Positions 7,852-16,894 of a stretch of 64,000 nucleotides of DNA are shown here, one piece after another (the stretch's first letter is position 1; each line of letters starts with the position of its first letter). Origin of the DNA: Pseudomonas yamanorum (GTDB lineage: Bacteria; Pseudomonadota; Gammaproteobacteria; Pseudomonadales; Pseudomonadaceae); the NCBI RefSeq assembly GCF_013386765.1, contig NZ_JACARE010000019.1, forward strand, positions 131,755 through 195,754. The letters run 5' to 3'. Under the pieces are notes generated by a model that was given only the letters and a program-made list of their open reading frames with translations, was not told where the DNA came from and made no database searches. Both the position numbers and the translations under genes were made by a program.

Positions 7852-9075
7852 TCAAAGGTGGAACGCCGCCCCCGTCTCCGCGCCCTGTGGAGATGCCTCA
7901 ACCTTCACCTTCAACGCAATCAACAACGCCGCCAGCAACATCAACACTCCCGCCGCTACAAACACACCGTCGATCCCCCTGAAACTGAACATCGCGCCCC
8001 CCGCCGCCGCCCCGGCGGCAATCGCCGACTGCACTGACGCCACCACCATGCCGCCGGCGCTTTCGGCCTGATCGGGCACCGCCCGCGCCACCCAGTTCGA
8101 CCAGGCCACCGGCACCCCGCCAAACGCCAGGCCCCAGAGCATCAACAGCCACACCTGGCCCGTCACGCTAGCGGGCAACAGCGCCAGGGCGAGCGCCGCA
8201 ACGCCCACCAGCGCGGGCATCAGCACCAGGGTGCCGCGCGGCAATCGGACCAACAGCCATCCCGCCAGCAGCGTGCCGGCGAAGTTCGCCACGCCGAAGC
8301 CCAGCAGCATCAGCGCCAGCCCTTCGGCGCCGACACCGGTGGTGCTTTCCAGGAACGGCCGGATATAGGTGAACAGCGCAAAGTGCCCGGTGTGCACCAG
8401 CACGCATCCCAACATGCCCACGGCGATGCCCGGGCGCAGCAGTACGTCGAGCACCGTTCTCAAGCGCGCAGTCCTGCGGGGTGCGAGCGACGGCAATGTG
8501 AACAGCTGGAAAACCAGGGTCACGCCGCCCACGGCAGCAGCGGCCAGGAACGCGCTGCGCCATCCATAAAGACCGCCCAAAAAGCTGCCCAGCGGCACTG
8601 CCACGACAGTGCCCACCGCGATCCCGCTGAAGATGATCGACAGCGCACGCGGCAGCAGCGCCGCCGGGACCAGCCGCATCGCCACCGCCGCCGCCATGCT
8701 CCAGAAGCCGCCCAGAGCGATGCCCAGCAGGACGCGCATCAGCAGCAACACCGCCAGGCTCGACGAGACCGCCACCAGCAGGTTGGAACAGATCATCAGC
8801 GCGCTGAAACCCAGCAGCACCACACGCCGGTCGATCCCGCGGGTCAGGCCCGGCACCAGCAGCCCGGCGAACAACGCCACCACCGCCGTGACCGTCACCG
8901 CCTGCCCGGCCAAGGCTTCCGACACGCCGAGTTCGGCCGCCATCGGCGTCAGCAGGCTGGCCGGCAGGTACTCCGCCGTCAGCAAGCCGAACACGCCCAT
9001 CGCCAACGAAAACACCGCCATCCAGGCGGGTGTCGCCGGTACGGCATCCGCATCACACACTCTGTTGCTCATCAC
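7852..9075 (-). CDS. MFS transporter, DHA1 (drug:H+ antiporter-1) type
   Basis: A 407-residue, 12-helix carrier. The first-helix pattern FGLLTAEYLPASLLTPMAAELGVSEALAGQ is shared with AraJ/YdhP/PbuE-like DHA1 exporters of sugars, nucleosides or drugs. A GGAGGA ribosome site lies before the start. It is transcribed away from an AraC-type regulator beginning 60 bases beyond its start, the usual layout of a regulator controlling an exporter. The substrate is unknown. Confidence 0.85.
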   Translation of the reverse strand: MMSNRVCDADAVPATPAWMAVFSLAMGVFGLLTAEYLPASLLTPMAAELGVSEALAGQAVTVTAVVALFAGLLVPGLTRGIDRRVVLLGFSALMICSNLLVAVSSSLAVLLLMRVLLGIALGGFWSMAAAVAMRLVPAALLPRALSIIFSGIAVGTVVAVPLGSFLGGLYGWRSAFLAAAAVGGVTLVFQLFTLPSLAPRRTARLRTVLDVLLRPGIAVGMLGCVLVHTGHFALFTYIRPFLESTTGVGAEGLALMLLGFGVANFAGTLLAGWLLVRLPRGTLVLMPALVGVAALALALLPASVTGQVWLLMLWGLAFGGVPVAWSNWVARAVPDQAESAGGMVVASVQSAIAAGAAAGGAMFSFRGIDGVFVAAGVLMLLAALLIALKVKVEASPQGAETGAAFHL

Positions 9076-9134
9076 CAGACATCCTCCAAACGTTATCGAG
9101 GCCGGAAGTCTAGGTGCGACGATCAGGATGATCT

Positions 9135-10145
9135 ATGATGCGGAATCTTGAATCCTTTACCGAAACCCCGGAAATGATGCCTACCGATCCGTTCGACGCG
9201 TCCTCTGACCTTATCAACGAGTTGCTGCGCGGCATGCGCCTGAGTGGCGTCGAGTACCGCCGCATCCAGGCCGGGCCGGCATTTGGCTTGGGCTTTGCGG
9301 CCAGGCCCGGGCACGCCTACTTCCACCTTGTCGCCGCTGGCTGCGTCACCCTGCGTACCGAGGACGGCACCCTGTACGAGCTGACGCCGGGCAACGCGGT
9401 GTTCATCTCCCATGGGGGCGCCCACCAGTTGCTCTCCAGCCCGGAGGTGCCGGTGCAGGACATCGCCAGCTTCGACGCCGCGTCTCTCGGTGATGCGGTG
9501 TGCGCCGTGGATGCCCGGGCCGATGTGGGCGTGGCGCAAAGCGCCCTGCTCTTCAGCGGTTGCATGGAGTTTGAGCTGGGCAGTTTGCACGGCCTTGGCC
9601 GCCTGATGCCGGACCTGATGCTGATCGACGCCAAGGGCCAACGCTATCCGGGGCTGATGCCGATCCTGGCCGCCATGGAGCGTGAAGTCAGCAGCGCCCG
9701 CATCGGCTTCGCCGGCATTCTTGCGCGGCTGGCGGACGTGGTGGCGGCGATGGTGGTTCGGGGCTGGGTTGAATGCGCCTGCGGAAATGCCTCGGGCCTG
9801 GTGGCCGCGCTGCGCGACCCGCGCCTGGCCAAGGCCTTGCTGGCGTTGCACCAACAGCCTGGGCGCGATTGGACGGTGGAGGAACTGGCAGCGCAGTGTC
9901 ATACCTCGCGCTCGGTGTTCGCCCAGCACTTTCAAACCACGCTCGGCATACCGCCGCTGCGCTATGCCACCGAACTGCGGATGCGCCTGGCCAGCCAGTG
10001 GCTGACGCTGGAGCGGTTGCCGATCGAAACCGTGGCGCAGCGCCTTGGCTATAACTCCCAGGCGGCGTTCAGCCGGGCGTTCAAGCGAGTTACCGGGCAG
10101 CCGCCAGGGGCCAGCCGGCGACCGGCCAGCCCCGCGCCGGCTTGA
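9135..10145 (+). CDS. AraC-family regulator with N-terminal cupin domain
   Basis: A 336-residue protein. The first half is a cupin of the AraC-binding type (PGHAYFHLVAAGCVTL...GNAVFISHGGAHQL, about residues 55-100). The C-terminal 100 residues carry the two helix-turn-helix units of AraC proteins (WTVEELAAQCHTSRSVFAQHF and PIETVAQRLGYNSQAAFSRAFKR). It probably senses a small ligand and controls the divergent MFS gene. The start at 9135 has AGGA seven bases upstream; an internal ATG pair at 9174/9177 would also leave the cupin intact. Confidence 0.86.
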   Translation: MMRNLESFTETPEMMPTDPFDASSDLINELLRGMRLSGVEYRRIQAGPAFGLGFAARPGHAYFHLVAAGCVTLRTEDGTLYELTPGNAVFISHGGAHQLLSSPEVPVQDIASFDAASLGDAVCAVDARADVGVAQSALLFSGCMEFELGSLHGLGRLMPDLMLIDAKGQRYPGLMPILAAMEREVSSARIGFAGILARLADVVAAMVVRGWVECACGNASGLVAALRDPRLAKALLALHQQPGRDWTVEELAAQCHTSRSVFAQHFQTTLGIPPLRYATELRMRLASQWLTLERLPIETVAQRLGYNSQAAFSRAFKRVTGQPPGASRRPASPAPA

Positions 10146-10147
10146 TG

Positions 10148-11257
10148 TCAGACGGCTTGAGCCGCTAGCCGCATCAAGTCCGTGAACAGTTGCACAACCC
10201 GCTCATCCTCCACGCCCAACAACCGGTCACCGACATAACACTCGGTCTTGCACCACCCCGGCACGTCTGTGGGTTCCAGGTTTGTGAACAGCCAACACCC
10301 GTGCTCTCTGGCAATCTCGTCGCGGGCGTTGAGCAGTGCCGCCCGGTCTGCGTCGAAAAACAGGTGGAGCATGTTCACCTGAGGCGTGCGCGGCAGAAGG
10401 CGAATACCGGGAATCGCCTGCAGGCAGGTCGCCAGGCTCAGGGTGCGTTGATAGCAGGCCTCCAGCATCCCCAGGCGCTGATCAAAGCGCATGGCCGCCG
10501 AGACCACCATTGGGCTCTGCTTGATCAAGGTGCCGCCCATCCGTTGGCGCCACAGGCGTGCCTGTTGGATAAAGTCGGTATCGCCCGCCAGCAGCGAGCC
10601 GGCGATGCCACCGAGGCCTTTGTAGGCCGAGACGTACACGGAGGAGAAACCTTCAACGATTTCGGCGTAGGAGCGCTGGTAGAAGGCCCGGGTTTCCCAC
10701 AGGCGAGCCCCGTCCATATGCAGCGGTGTACCCGAGGCCGCAGCGGTAGCTTTCAAGGCCTCCAATTCGTCCCATTCGGGCAACTGCCCGCCGATCTCGC
10801 GGGCCGGTAGCTCCACCACCAGGCAGCTCAGTGGCTCGGCCACCGCTGCCAGGTCGTCGGCAACGATCGGTCGCAAGCGGTGGCCCACGATCACCCCATG
10901 CAAGTGCAGCAAGGCCTGAAACGCCTGCTCTTCGTGCAGCTGCAAATGAGACGAGGCATGGATCCCGAAACGCGGCAGCCGGCGTCGTTCGCTCCAGAGG
11001 TTGACCGCAATCAGTTGCGCCATCACCCCGCTGGGCATGAATACCGCAGCGGGCTTGCCCAGCAGTTCGGCGACCTTGGCTTCAAAGCCTTCGATCAGCG
11101 CCCCGCCGCCATAATGGTCATGGGACACATGGTTGGCCTGGGCCCAATCCGCCATTTCCTGGAACCACTGGGCAGGCGTGGGCTCTGCAAACCCGCTGAT
11201 CTCGGCCGTGCAGGCCGACTTGAGTTGGCGGCGTTCTTCATCAGTGTTTGGTATCAC
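10148..11257 (-). CDS. Threonine aldolase / beta-eliminating lyase family PLP enzyme
   Basis: A 369-residue fold-type I PLP enzyme. The DHYGGGALIEGFEAKVAELL segment, the HMDGARLWE motif (PLP-contacting Asp and Arg) and SAYKGLGGIAGS with the Schiff-base lysine match the threonine aldolase/beta-eliminating lyase family. It would cleave beta-hydroxy amino acids such as threonine or phenylserine to glycine plus an aldehyde. It is a little longer than the usual 340-350 residue low-specificity enzyme and differs at the N-terminus, so the substrate may differ. The start codon is GTG at 11257. It ends two bases from the convergent AraC gene. Confidence 0.8.
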   Translation of the reverse strand: MIPNTDEERRQLKSACTAEISGFAEPTPAQWFQEMADWAQANHVSHDHYGGGALIEGFEAKVAELLGKPAAVFMPSGVMAQLIAVNLWSERRRLPRFGIHASSHLQLHEEQAFQALLHLHGVIVGHRLRPIVADDLAAVAEPLSCLVVELPAREIGGQLPEWDELEALKATAAASGTPLHMDGARLWETRAFYQRSYAEIVEGFSSVYVSAYKGLGGIAGSLLAGDTDFIQQARLWRQRMGGTLIKQSPMVVSAAMRFDQRLGMLEACYQRTLSLATCLQAIPGIRLLPRTPQVNMLHLFFDADRAALLNARDEIAREHGCWLFTNLEPTDVPGWCKTECYVGDRLLGVEDERVVQLFTDLMRLAAQAV

Positions 11258-11313
11258 GGTAGAGCGCCTGTGCAGGAGAAAGTAGGTTCAGGAATATCCG
11301 GCCCGTGAACGTA

Positions 11314-12240
11314 TCAGTCCTTGACGAGCCTGGCCATGCGCAACCTGAAAAGATCATGCCCACTCACCACCACAATCCCCACCAGCACCAACACCGAGCC
11401 CACAATGAACGACGACTGCAAGGTCTCGTCCAGCAACCAGACCCCAAACACCACGCCAAACAACGGCGTCATGAACGACAGCACACCGAGGCGCGAGCCC
11501 AGGTAACGCCCCAGCATCCAGAACCACACCAGCAGGCTCAGGAACGAGAACACCACCGTCTGGAACGCCAGGCTCGCTACGGTGATGGCCGAAAAATGCA
11601 CCCCGGTTTGCCCGGTGGCCCACGCCAATGCAGCCAGGATCACAAACGCCCCGGCGAGCTGATAGAACAAGGTCAGTGGCGCCGGTGCCTCGGCCAGCCG
11701 CGAGCAGCGAATGGTGACCGTGGTCGCGCCCCACGCCGCAGCGCCCAGCAAGCCCAGCGCATCGCCCAGGCGTTGATCGGCCATCGAGGCACTGCTTTCA
11801 CCGGGTGCAAAAAACGCGACGATCACGCCCGCAAACGCCAGTAATATTCCGCCCCACTGCACTGCCGTCAGGCGTTCACTGGGGAATCGGACGTGCAAAC
11901 CGATGGCCGCAAAGATCGGCGCCGTGTACAGAAAAATCACCATGTGCGCGGCCGACGTATAACGCAGCCCCTCGCCGACGGCCACGTACTCCAGGGCAAA
12001 CAGCGCGCCCACCAGCAGCCCGCCGCGCCAGGTGTCGAGGTTCAAGGTCATCCTGTTTCGGCGCAGGATCAGGATCAGGCCCACCAGCACCGCCGCAATG
12101 CCGGAGCGCAGGGCGATCTGGAAGATTGGCGCAATATCCGGCGCGGCGACCTTGATCGCCACTTGCTGAAGCCCCCAGATGGCGCACATCACCGTCATGG
12201 TGACCGCTGCGGGCCCATCAATCGGCTGACGCTTATCCAC
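11314..12240 (-). CDS. EamA/DMT-family inner-membrane transporter
   Basis: About 308 residues with ten hydrophobic segments arranged as two EamA repeats (ICAIWGLQQVAIK-type start, then RSGIAAVLVG...). This is the drug/metabolite transporter superfamily. The frame is open far upstream, but I place the start at the GTG at 12240 because GGGAGAG lies six bases before it and this gives the normal family length; the extra upstream residues lie in the divergent promoter and AraC gene. It is probably regulated by that divergent AraC-type protein. The substrate is unknown, likely an amino acid or metabolite exported from the cell. Confidence 0.82.
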   Translation of the reverse strand: MDKRQPIDGPAAVTMTVMCAIWGLQQVAIKVAAPDIAPIFQIALRSGIAAVLVGLILILRRNRMTLNLDTWRGGLLVGALFALEYVAVGEGLRYTSAAHMVIFLYTAPIFAAIGLHVRFPSERLTAVQWGGILLAFAGVIVAFFAPGESSASMADQRLGDALGLLGAAAWGATTVTIRCSRLAEAPAPLTLFYQLAGAFVILAALAWATGQTGVHFSAITVASLAFQTVVFSFLSLLVWFWMLGRYLGSRLGVLSFMTPLFGVVFGVWLLDETLQSSFIVGSVLVLVGIVVVSGHDLFRLRMARLVKD

Positions 12241-12363
12241 GACACTCTCCCACACACGTTTGTATGAGCGGAGTCTGCGATCTGCGGAACCGCTGGATAT
12301 AGCGCCAAAACGACAAGCGATAGCGCACAATAGCCATTCGACCAGCCTCGTTGCGTGATCCTC

Positions 12364-13170
12364 ATGAACAAGCCATTTGCCCACCGGGTCGTTGCGCCTT
12401 TCACTGATGAGCTGCCGGCACCGCTGTACTTTCGCGCCGCGCAGATGCAGGCCTTGACCACCTACCCGTGGCACCGGCACCCGTGGGGCGAATTTGTGTA
12501 TTCGTTCAGCGGCGTGATGGAGATCAAGCTGGCCGACGAGCACTTCATCGTGCCGCCGCAATTTGGCCTGTGGCTGCCGCCCGAGGCCGAGCACCTGGCG
12601 CTCAATCGCCAGGAGGCTTATCACTCTTCGCTGTATATCGCGCAGCCCTTGTGCGAGCACTTGCCGGACACCGCGTGTGCGTTGACGATCACCCCGTTGA
12701 TCCGCGCCCTGCTCGACGACCTGCGGGCCTCACCGCCCGCGCCGCTACAAACCGAGGAAGACAGCCGCCTGCTCTACGTGCTGCTGGACAAGCTGAATCA
12801 AACGTCGCGGGTCGGCTCCTACCTGCCCGGCTCCAATGACCCTGTGTTGTCGCCCATTCTGGAAGCCCTGGAACAGAACCCGGCAGACGCCCGTTCCCTG
12901 GCCGACTGGGCGCGCCTGGTCAACGCCACCGAACGCACGCTGCTGCGACGCTGCCAGCGTGACCTGGGGATGTCGCTGAACCACTGGAAACAACGGCTCA
13001 AGGTGATGCACTCGCTGAGCCTGTTGCGAAGTGGCGCCACCGTCGAGACCATCGCGCTTGACCTGGGCTACAGCAGTTCTTCGGCCTTTATCAGCATGTT
13101 CCGCAAGCTCACGGGCGAGACACCCGATGAGTATCGCAAGGCAAAATTAGGCTCAGTCAGGGACGGTTGA
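12364..13170 (+). CDS. AraC-family regulator (cupin plus HTH)
   Basis: About 268 residues. Residues 15-95 form a cupin-type sensory domain (TYPWHRHPWGEFVYSFSGVMEIKL, then a PPQFGLWLPPEAEH strand). The C-terminus carries the AraC helix-turn-helix pair ending VETIALDLGYSSSSAFISMFRKLTGETP. The ATG at 12364 is preferred to one three codons earlier because family members begin close to this point. It is divergent from the EamA exporter 120 bases away and probably controls it. Confidence 0.86.
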   Translation: MNKPFAHRVVAPFTDELPAPLYFRAAQMQALTTYPWHRHPWGEFVYSFSGVMEIKLADEHFIVPPQFGLWLPPEAEHLALNRQEAYHSSLYIAQPLCEHLPDTACALTITPLIRALLDDLRASPPAPLQTEEDSRLLYVLLDKLNQTSRVGSYLPGSNDPVLSPILEALEQNPADARSLADWARLVNATERTLLRRCQRDLGMSLNHWKQRLKVMHSLSLLRSGATVETIALDLGYSSSSAFISMFRKLTGETPDEYRKAKLGSVRDG

Positions 13171-13203
13171 TGCGGGGTTTTCTGACAAAAATTTCATACA
13201 GCT

Positions 13204-13217
13204 AAACTGTACAGTTT
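13204..13217. promoter_or_regulatory. Palindromic candidate operator before the MarR gene
   Basis: AAACTGTACAGTTT is a perfect 14-base palindrome 26 bases before the MarR start. An overlapping TACAG-N5-CTGTA is also present. Its size and place suit autoregulation by the MarR dimer. This is an inference from symmetry and position. Confidence 0.55.
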
Positions 13218-13243
13218 TCCTGCACGCATGCTAATGTCCGGGC

Positions 13244-13696
13244 ATGAACGCATCTACCAACACTTCAGAAACCCAATCCGCCGCGGCCCTGGCCGCCGAG
13301 CTGCGCATCTCCCTGGGCAAGCTGATACGCCGGCTGCGGGAACAAACCCATCCGAATGATTTCACCTCGGCCCAGAAGTCGGTGCTGCTGCGCCTGGACC
13401 GTGACGGGCCCAGCACCGTCTCGGCCCTGGCCCGGGCCGAGAGCGTGCGCCCGCAGTCCATGCGCATCACCGTGGCCGGGCTTGAAACGATGAAAGCGAT
13501 CAGGGGCAAACCCGACCCCAGCGACGGCCGACAAACCCTGATCGACCTGACACCCGCCTTTCGCAAACACCTCATCGCCAGCCGGGCAGCCAAGGACGAT
13601 TGGCTGCTGCGGGCGCTGCAAGAGCAACTGTCTGCCGAAGAACAGGCCGAACTTGCGGCGGCAGTAAAGCTGCTGGAGCGCCTCGCCGACTTTTGA
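13244..13696 (+). CDS. MarR-family transcriptional regulator
   Basis: A 150-residue winged-helix protein: a helical N-terminus (AELRISLGKLIRRLREQ), the recognition region (GPSTVSALARAESVRPQSMRITVAGLE) and a DGRQTLIDLTP wing. The length is standard. It is followed after 28 bases by an isochorismatase-like enzyme, a membrane protein and an MFS exporter, all in the same direction. It is the likely local repressor, responding to a small aromatic or toxic ligand that the operon modifies or exports. Confidence 0.87.
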   Translation: MNASTNTSETQSAAALAAELRISLGKLIRRLREQTHPNDFTSAQKSVLLRLDRDGPSTVSALARAESVRPQSMRITVAGLETMKAIRGKPDPSDGRQTLIDLTPAFRKHLIASRAAKDDWLLRALQEQLSAEEQAELAAAVKLLERLADF

Positions 13697-13724
13697 ACCA
13701 CCCCTTCCCGTTTGAGGACATCCC

Positions 13725-14288
13725 ATGGCCGTCACCTCGCTGGATCCCAACACCGCGCTGATCATCGTGGACCTGCAAAAAGGCATCGCCGAATACCCGC
13801 TCATCCACCCGATCGGCGATGTGGTGGAGCGCTCCCGCGCACTGCTCGACGCCTTCCGTGAACGCAGCTTGCCGGTGGTGCTGGTCAACGTCACAGGCTT
13901 TGCCCCCGGGCGCACCGAGCGGCCACGGCGCAGCGATGTATTTCCGGCGGGATGGGCCGACCTGCTGCCCGCACTTGATCAGCAACCCGGCGACATCCTG
14001 GTGACCAAACGCACCTGGGGCGCCTTCGCCAGCACCGACCTCGAGTCGCAGTTGAAGGCCCTCGGCGTCACCCAGGTGGTGATCACCGGAGTGGCCACCG
14101 GCACCGGCGTGGAGTCCACCGCGCGCCAGGCCTATGAAGCGGGTTTCAACGTGACCCTGGCCATCGACGCCATGACTGACGCAAACCCCGAGGCGCACCA
14201 CTACAGCCTGCATCAGGTGTTCCCGAAGCTGGGGGAAACCGGCACGGCGCAAGACATCATCGGTTTGCTTGAAACGAGAGGTGCGTGA
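13725..14288 (+). CDS. Isochorismatase-family hydrolase lacking the nucleophilic cysteine
   Basis: A 187-residue cysteine-hydrolase-fold protein. Asp16 (ALIIVDLQKG) and Lys95 (ILVTKRTWGAF) of the usual catalytic triad are present. In the motif TGVATGTGVESTARQAYEAG the position normally held by the nucleophilic Cys is Gly128. True isochorismatases (EntB, PhzD) also lack this cysteine and hydrolyse a vinyl ether, so the change need not mean a dead enzyme, but nicotinamidase-type amide hydrolysis is unlikely. It is coupled to the next gene by overlap. The substrate is unknown. Confidence 0.82.
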   Translation: MAVTSLDPNTALIIVDLQKGIAEYPLIHPIGDVVERSRALLDAFRERSLPVVLVNVTGFAPGRTERPRRSDVFPAGWADLLPALDQQPGDILVTKRTWGAFASTDLESQLKALGVTQVVITGVATGTGVESTARQAYEAGFNVTLAIDAMTDANPEAHHYSLHQVFPKLGETGTAQDIIGLLETRGA

Positions 14289-14620
14289 CCATGCAGTGGC
14301 ATGAGCTGGTGTCTTACTTCTTCGGCGGTGTGTTCCTCGCCAACGCGCTGCCGCATTGCGTCGCCGGCGTGATGGGCCAGGCCTTCCAGACGCCGTTTGC
14401 CAAGCCTCGCGGGCAAGGTCGGTCGTCCTCGACGCTGAATGTGTTCTGGGGATTTTTCAACCTGGCGATCGGCTACGTGCTGGTCTGCCGGGTCGGGGAT
14501 TTCGCGCTCGAAAGCACCGCTGATGTGCTCGCCCTCGGGCTTGGGGCATTGGCCCTGAGTGTGTTCCTGGCGCAGCATTTCGGGCGCTTCAACGGTGGTA
14601 ATCCTTCAAGGCCGGTGTGA
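14285..14620 (+). CDS. Small membrane protein of unknown function in the MarR/MFS operon
   Basis: A 111-residue protein with three or four hydrophobic stretches (SYFFGGVFLANALPHCVAG near the start, FWGFFNLAIGYVL in the middle, LGLGALALSVFLAQHF at the end). The frame opens with GTG at 14285 overlapping the isochorismatase stop, with an ATG two codons later. It overlaps the MFS start at its own end. I do not recognise a named family. The tight overlap on both sides says it works with its neighbours. Confidence 0.65.
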   Translation: MTMQWHELVSYFFGGVFLANALPHCVAGVMGQAFQTPFAKPRGQGRSSSTLNVFWGFFNLAIGYVLVCRVGDFALESTADVLALGLGALALSVFLAQHFGRFNGGNPSRPV

Positions 14621-15840
14621 GTTCGATGGGCATTTTCCGCTCGCTGCGCAGCGTCAACTACCGCATCTGGGCCGTCGGTGCACTGGTGTCGAATATCGGC
14701 ACCTGGATGCAACGCACGGCCCAGGACTGGCTGGTGCTGACCCAACTCACGCCGCATAACGCCTCGGCCGTCGGCATCGTCATGGCGTTGCAGTTCGGGC
14801 CGCAATTGCTGTTGCTGCCCTGGACCGGCTTTGCGGCCGACCACTACGACAAGCGCAAGCTGTTGATGGTCACCCAGGGTGTGATGGGCGTGCTGGCGCT
14901 GATGCTGGGGGTGTTTACCCTCACCGGTTTTGTCCAGTTGTGGCATGTGTATCTGTTCGCGTTCTTGTCCGGCTGCGCCTCGGCGTTCGACGCGCCGGTG
15001 CGGCAGATTTTCGTGGCGGAACTGGTGGGCGAAGCGGACCTGTCCAATGCCATCGCGCTCAATTCCACCTCATTCAACATGGCCCGCATGATTGGCCCGG
15101 CGGTGGCCGGCGTGACCATCGCGTCGGTGGGCACCGGCTGGGCCTTCCTGCTCAATGGCGCGAGCTTTTTCGCGGTGCTGGCCTCGCTGTTCCTGCTGCG
15201 GGTTTCGGGCCTGCACACCAGCCTGCGGGCATTGCGCACCAAGGGCAGCCTCACCGAGGGCTTGCGTTATGTGTGGGCACGGCCGGACCTGATGGCGATC
15301 CTGATCATGCTGTTCTTGATCGGCACCTTCGGCATGAACTTTCCGATATTCATCTCGACCATGGCCGTCACGGTGTTCCACGCCGATGCCCGTGGTTATG
15401 GGCTGCTGACGTCGACCCTGGCCATCGGCACCGTGGCCGGAGCGCTACTCGCCGCCGGTCGCGAGCGGCCGCACTTCAAGGCGCTGCTGATCGGCGCACT
15501 GGTGTTCGGGGTGGGTTGCACACTGGCGGCGATTGCCCCGAACTATTGGCTGTTCGCCGGGGCACTGGTGATCATCGGCGTGGGCGCCCTGACCTTCAGC
15601 AACACCACCAACAGCCTGATGCAACTCACCACCGAGCCGTCCATGCGCGGCCGGGTGATCGCCCTGCGGGTGGGCGTGGCGCTGGGCGGCACACCGATTG
15701 GAGCACCGATTGTGGGTTGGGTGGCCGACCATCTGGGCCCACGCTGGGCACTGGCGGTCGGCGCAGCCTCAGGCCTCCTGGCGGCCGGGGTGGCGATCTA
15801 CACCATGACGCGCAAGCTGGATCGGCCCAAAGAGATCTGA
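14617..15840 (+). CDS. MFS transporter of the EntS/DUF894 type
   Basis: A 407-residue, 12-helix carrier. The opening SVNYRIWAVGALVSNIGTWMQRTAQDWLVL is the signature of the MFS_3/EntS-like exporter group. The start is GTG at 14617 overlapping the previous stop, or ATG at 14626. It is the last gene of the MarR-isochorismatase-membrane protein operon and probably exports the compound that the MarR regulator senses. The REPIN array begins nine bases after its stop. Confidence 0.85.
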   Translation: MSSMGIFRSLRSVNYRIWAVGALVSNIGTWMQRTAQDWLVLTQLTPHNASAVGIVMALQFGPQLLLLPWTGFAADHYDKRKLLMVTQGVMGVLALMLGVFTLTGFVQLWHVYLFAFLSGCASAFDAPVRQIFVAELVGEADLSNAIALNSTSFNMARMIGPAVAGVTIASVGTGWAFLLNGASFFAVLASLFLLRVSGLHTSLRALRTKGSLTEGLRYVWARPDLMAILIMLFLIGTFGMNFPIFISTMAVTVFHADARGYGLLTSTLAIGTVAGALLAAGRERPHFKALLIGALVFGVGCTLAAIAPNYWLFAGALVIIGVGALTFSNTTNSLMQLTTEPSMRGRVIALRVGVALGGTPIGAPIVGWVADHLGPRWALAVGAASGLLAAGVAIYTMTRKLDRPKEI

Positions 15841-15849
15841 CCATCCAGC

Positions 15850-16845
15850 GTAGGAGCTGTCGAGCTTTAGCGAGGCTGCGAAGAGGCCCTGTCAGACGAT
15901 AAAGATGTCGCCTGCCAGTCCGCCATCGCAGCCTCGCTAAAGCTCGACAGCTCCCACAGTTGATCTTCGCAGCCTTGAACAGTGTGCCCGCCTGGCTGAC
16001 GAGGCTGCGGCCAAACGTACCTTTCCCGCTGATGTCTGTGACTCAAGAGATCGCGCACGCCAACAATCCTCCGTAGGAGCTGTCGAGCTTCAGCGAGGCT
16101 GCGAAGAGGCCCTTTCAGGCGATAAAGATGTCGCCTGCCAATCCGCCATCGCAGCCTCGCTAAAGCTCGACAGCTCCTACAGTTGATCTTCGCAGCCTTG
16201 AACAGCGTGCCCGCCTGGCTGACGAGGCCGCGGCCAAACGTACCTTTCCCGCTGATGTCTGTGACTCAAGAGATCGCGCACGCCAACAATCCTCCGTAGG
16301 AGCTGTCGAGCTTCAGCGAGGCTGCGAAGAGGCCCTGTCAGACGATAAAGATGTCGCCTGCCAATCCGCCATCGCAGCCTCGCTGAAGCTCGACAGCTCC
16401 TACAGTTGTTCTTCGCAGCCTTGAACAGTGTGCCCGCCTGGCTGACGAGGCCGCGGCCAAACGTACCTTTCCCGCTGATGTCTGTGACTCATGAGATCGC
16501 GCGCCAACAATCCAGCGTAGGAGCTGTCGAGCTTCAGCGAGGCTGCGAAGAGGCCCTTTCAGGCGATAAAGATGTCGCCTGCCAATCCGCCATCGCAGCC
16601 TCGCTGAAGCTCGACAGCTCCTACAGTTGATCTTCGCAGCCTTGAACAGTGTGCCCGCCTGGCTGACGAGGCTGCGGCCAAACGTACCTTTCCCGCTGAT
16701 GTCTGTGGCTCATGAGATCGCGCGCCAACAATCCTCCGTAGGAGCTGTCGAGCTTCAGCGAGGCTGCGAAGAGGCCCTGCCAGGCGATAGAGATGTCGCC
16801 TGCAAATCCGCCATCGCAGCCTCGCTAAAGCTCGACAGCTCCCAC
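15850..16845. repeat. Tandem array of five REPINs
   Basis: Five 108-base units at 15850-15957, 16073-16180, 16296-16403, 16517-16624 and 16738-16845. Each is a long hairpin: two 32-base inverted arms with the core GTAGGAGCTGTCGAGCTT around a 44-base loop that has its own small stem (CAGGCGA with TCGCCTG). Spacers of 115, 115, 113 and 113 bases are also near identical, so the true tandem period is 223 then 221 bases. Arm differences are mosaic: units 1, 3 and 4 have matching T/A or C/G pairs at the variable arm base, while units 2 and 5 are mismatched there. The short open frames inside are by-products of the repeat. No RAYT transposase gene lies nearby in this window. Confidence 0.93.
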
Positions 16846-16894
16846 ACTGGTTCTCTCGCGTATCATCCCTATCCTCCCCGCCCAAGGAATCGTC

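Noticed and set aside
12241..12660. N-terminal extension of the EamA transporter
   Set aside because: It would run antisense through the divergent AraC gene and add 140 residues before the first transmembrane segment. The GTG at 12240 with its ribosome site gives the usual length.
15850..16845. CRISPR array
   Set aside because: Repeats are 108 bases long with internal symmetry, and the spacers are near identical. CRISPR spacers are unique and repeats are 23-50 bases. No cas gene is nearby.
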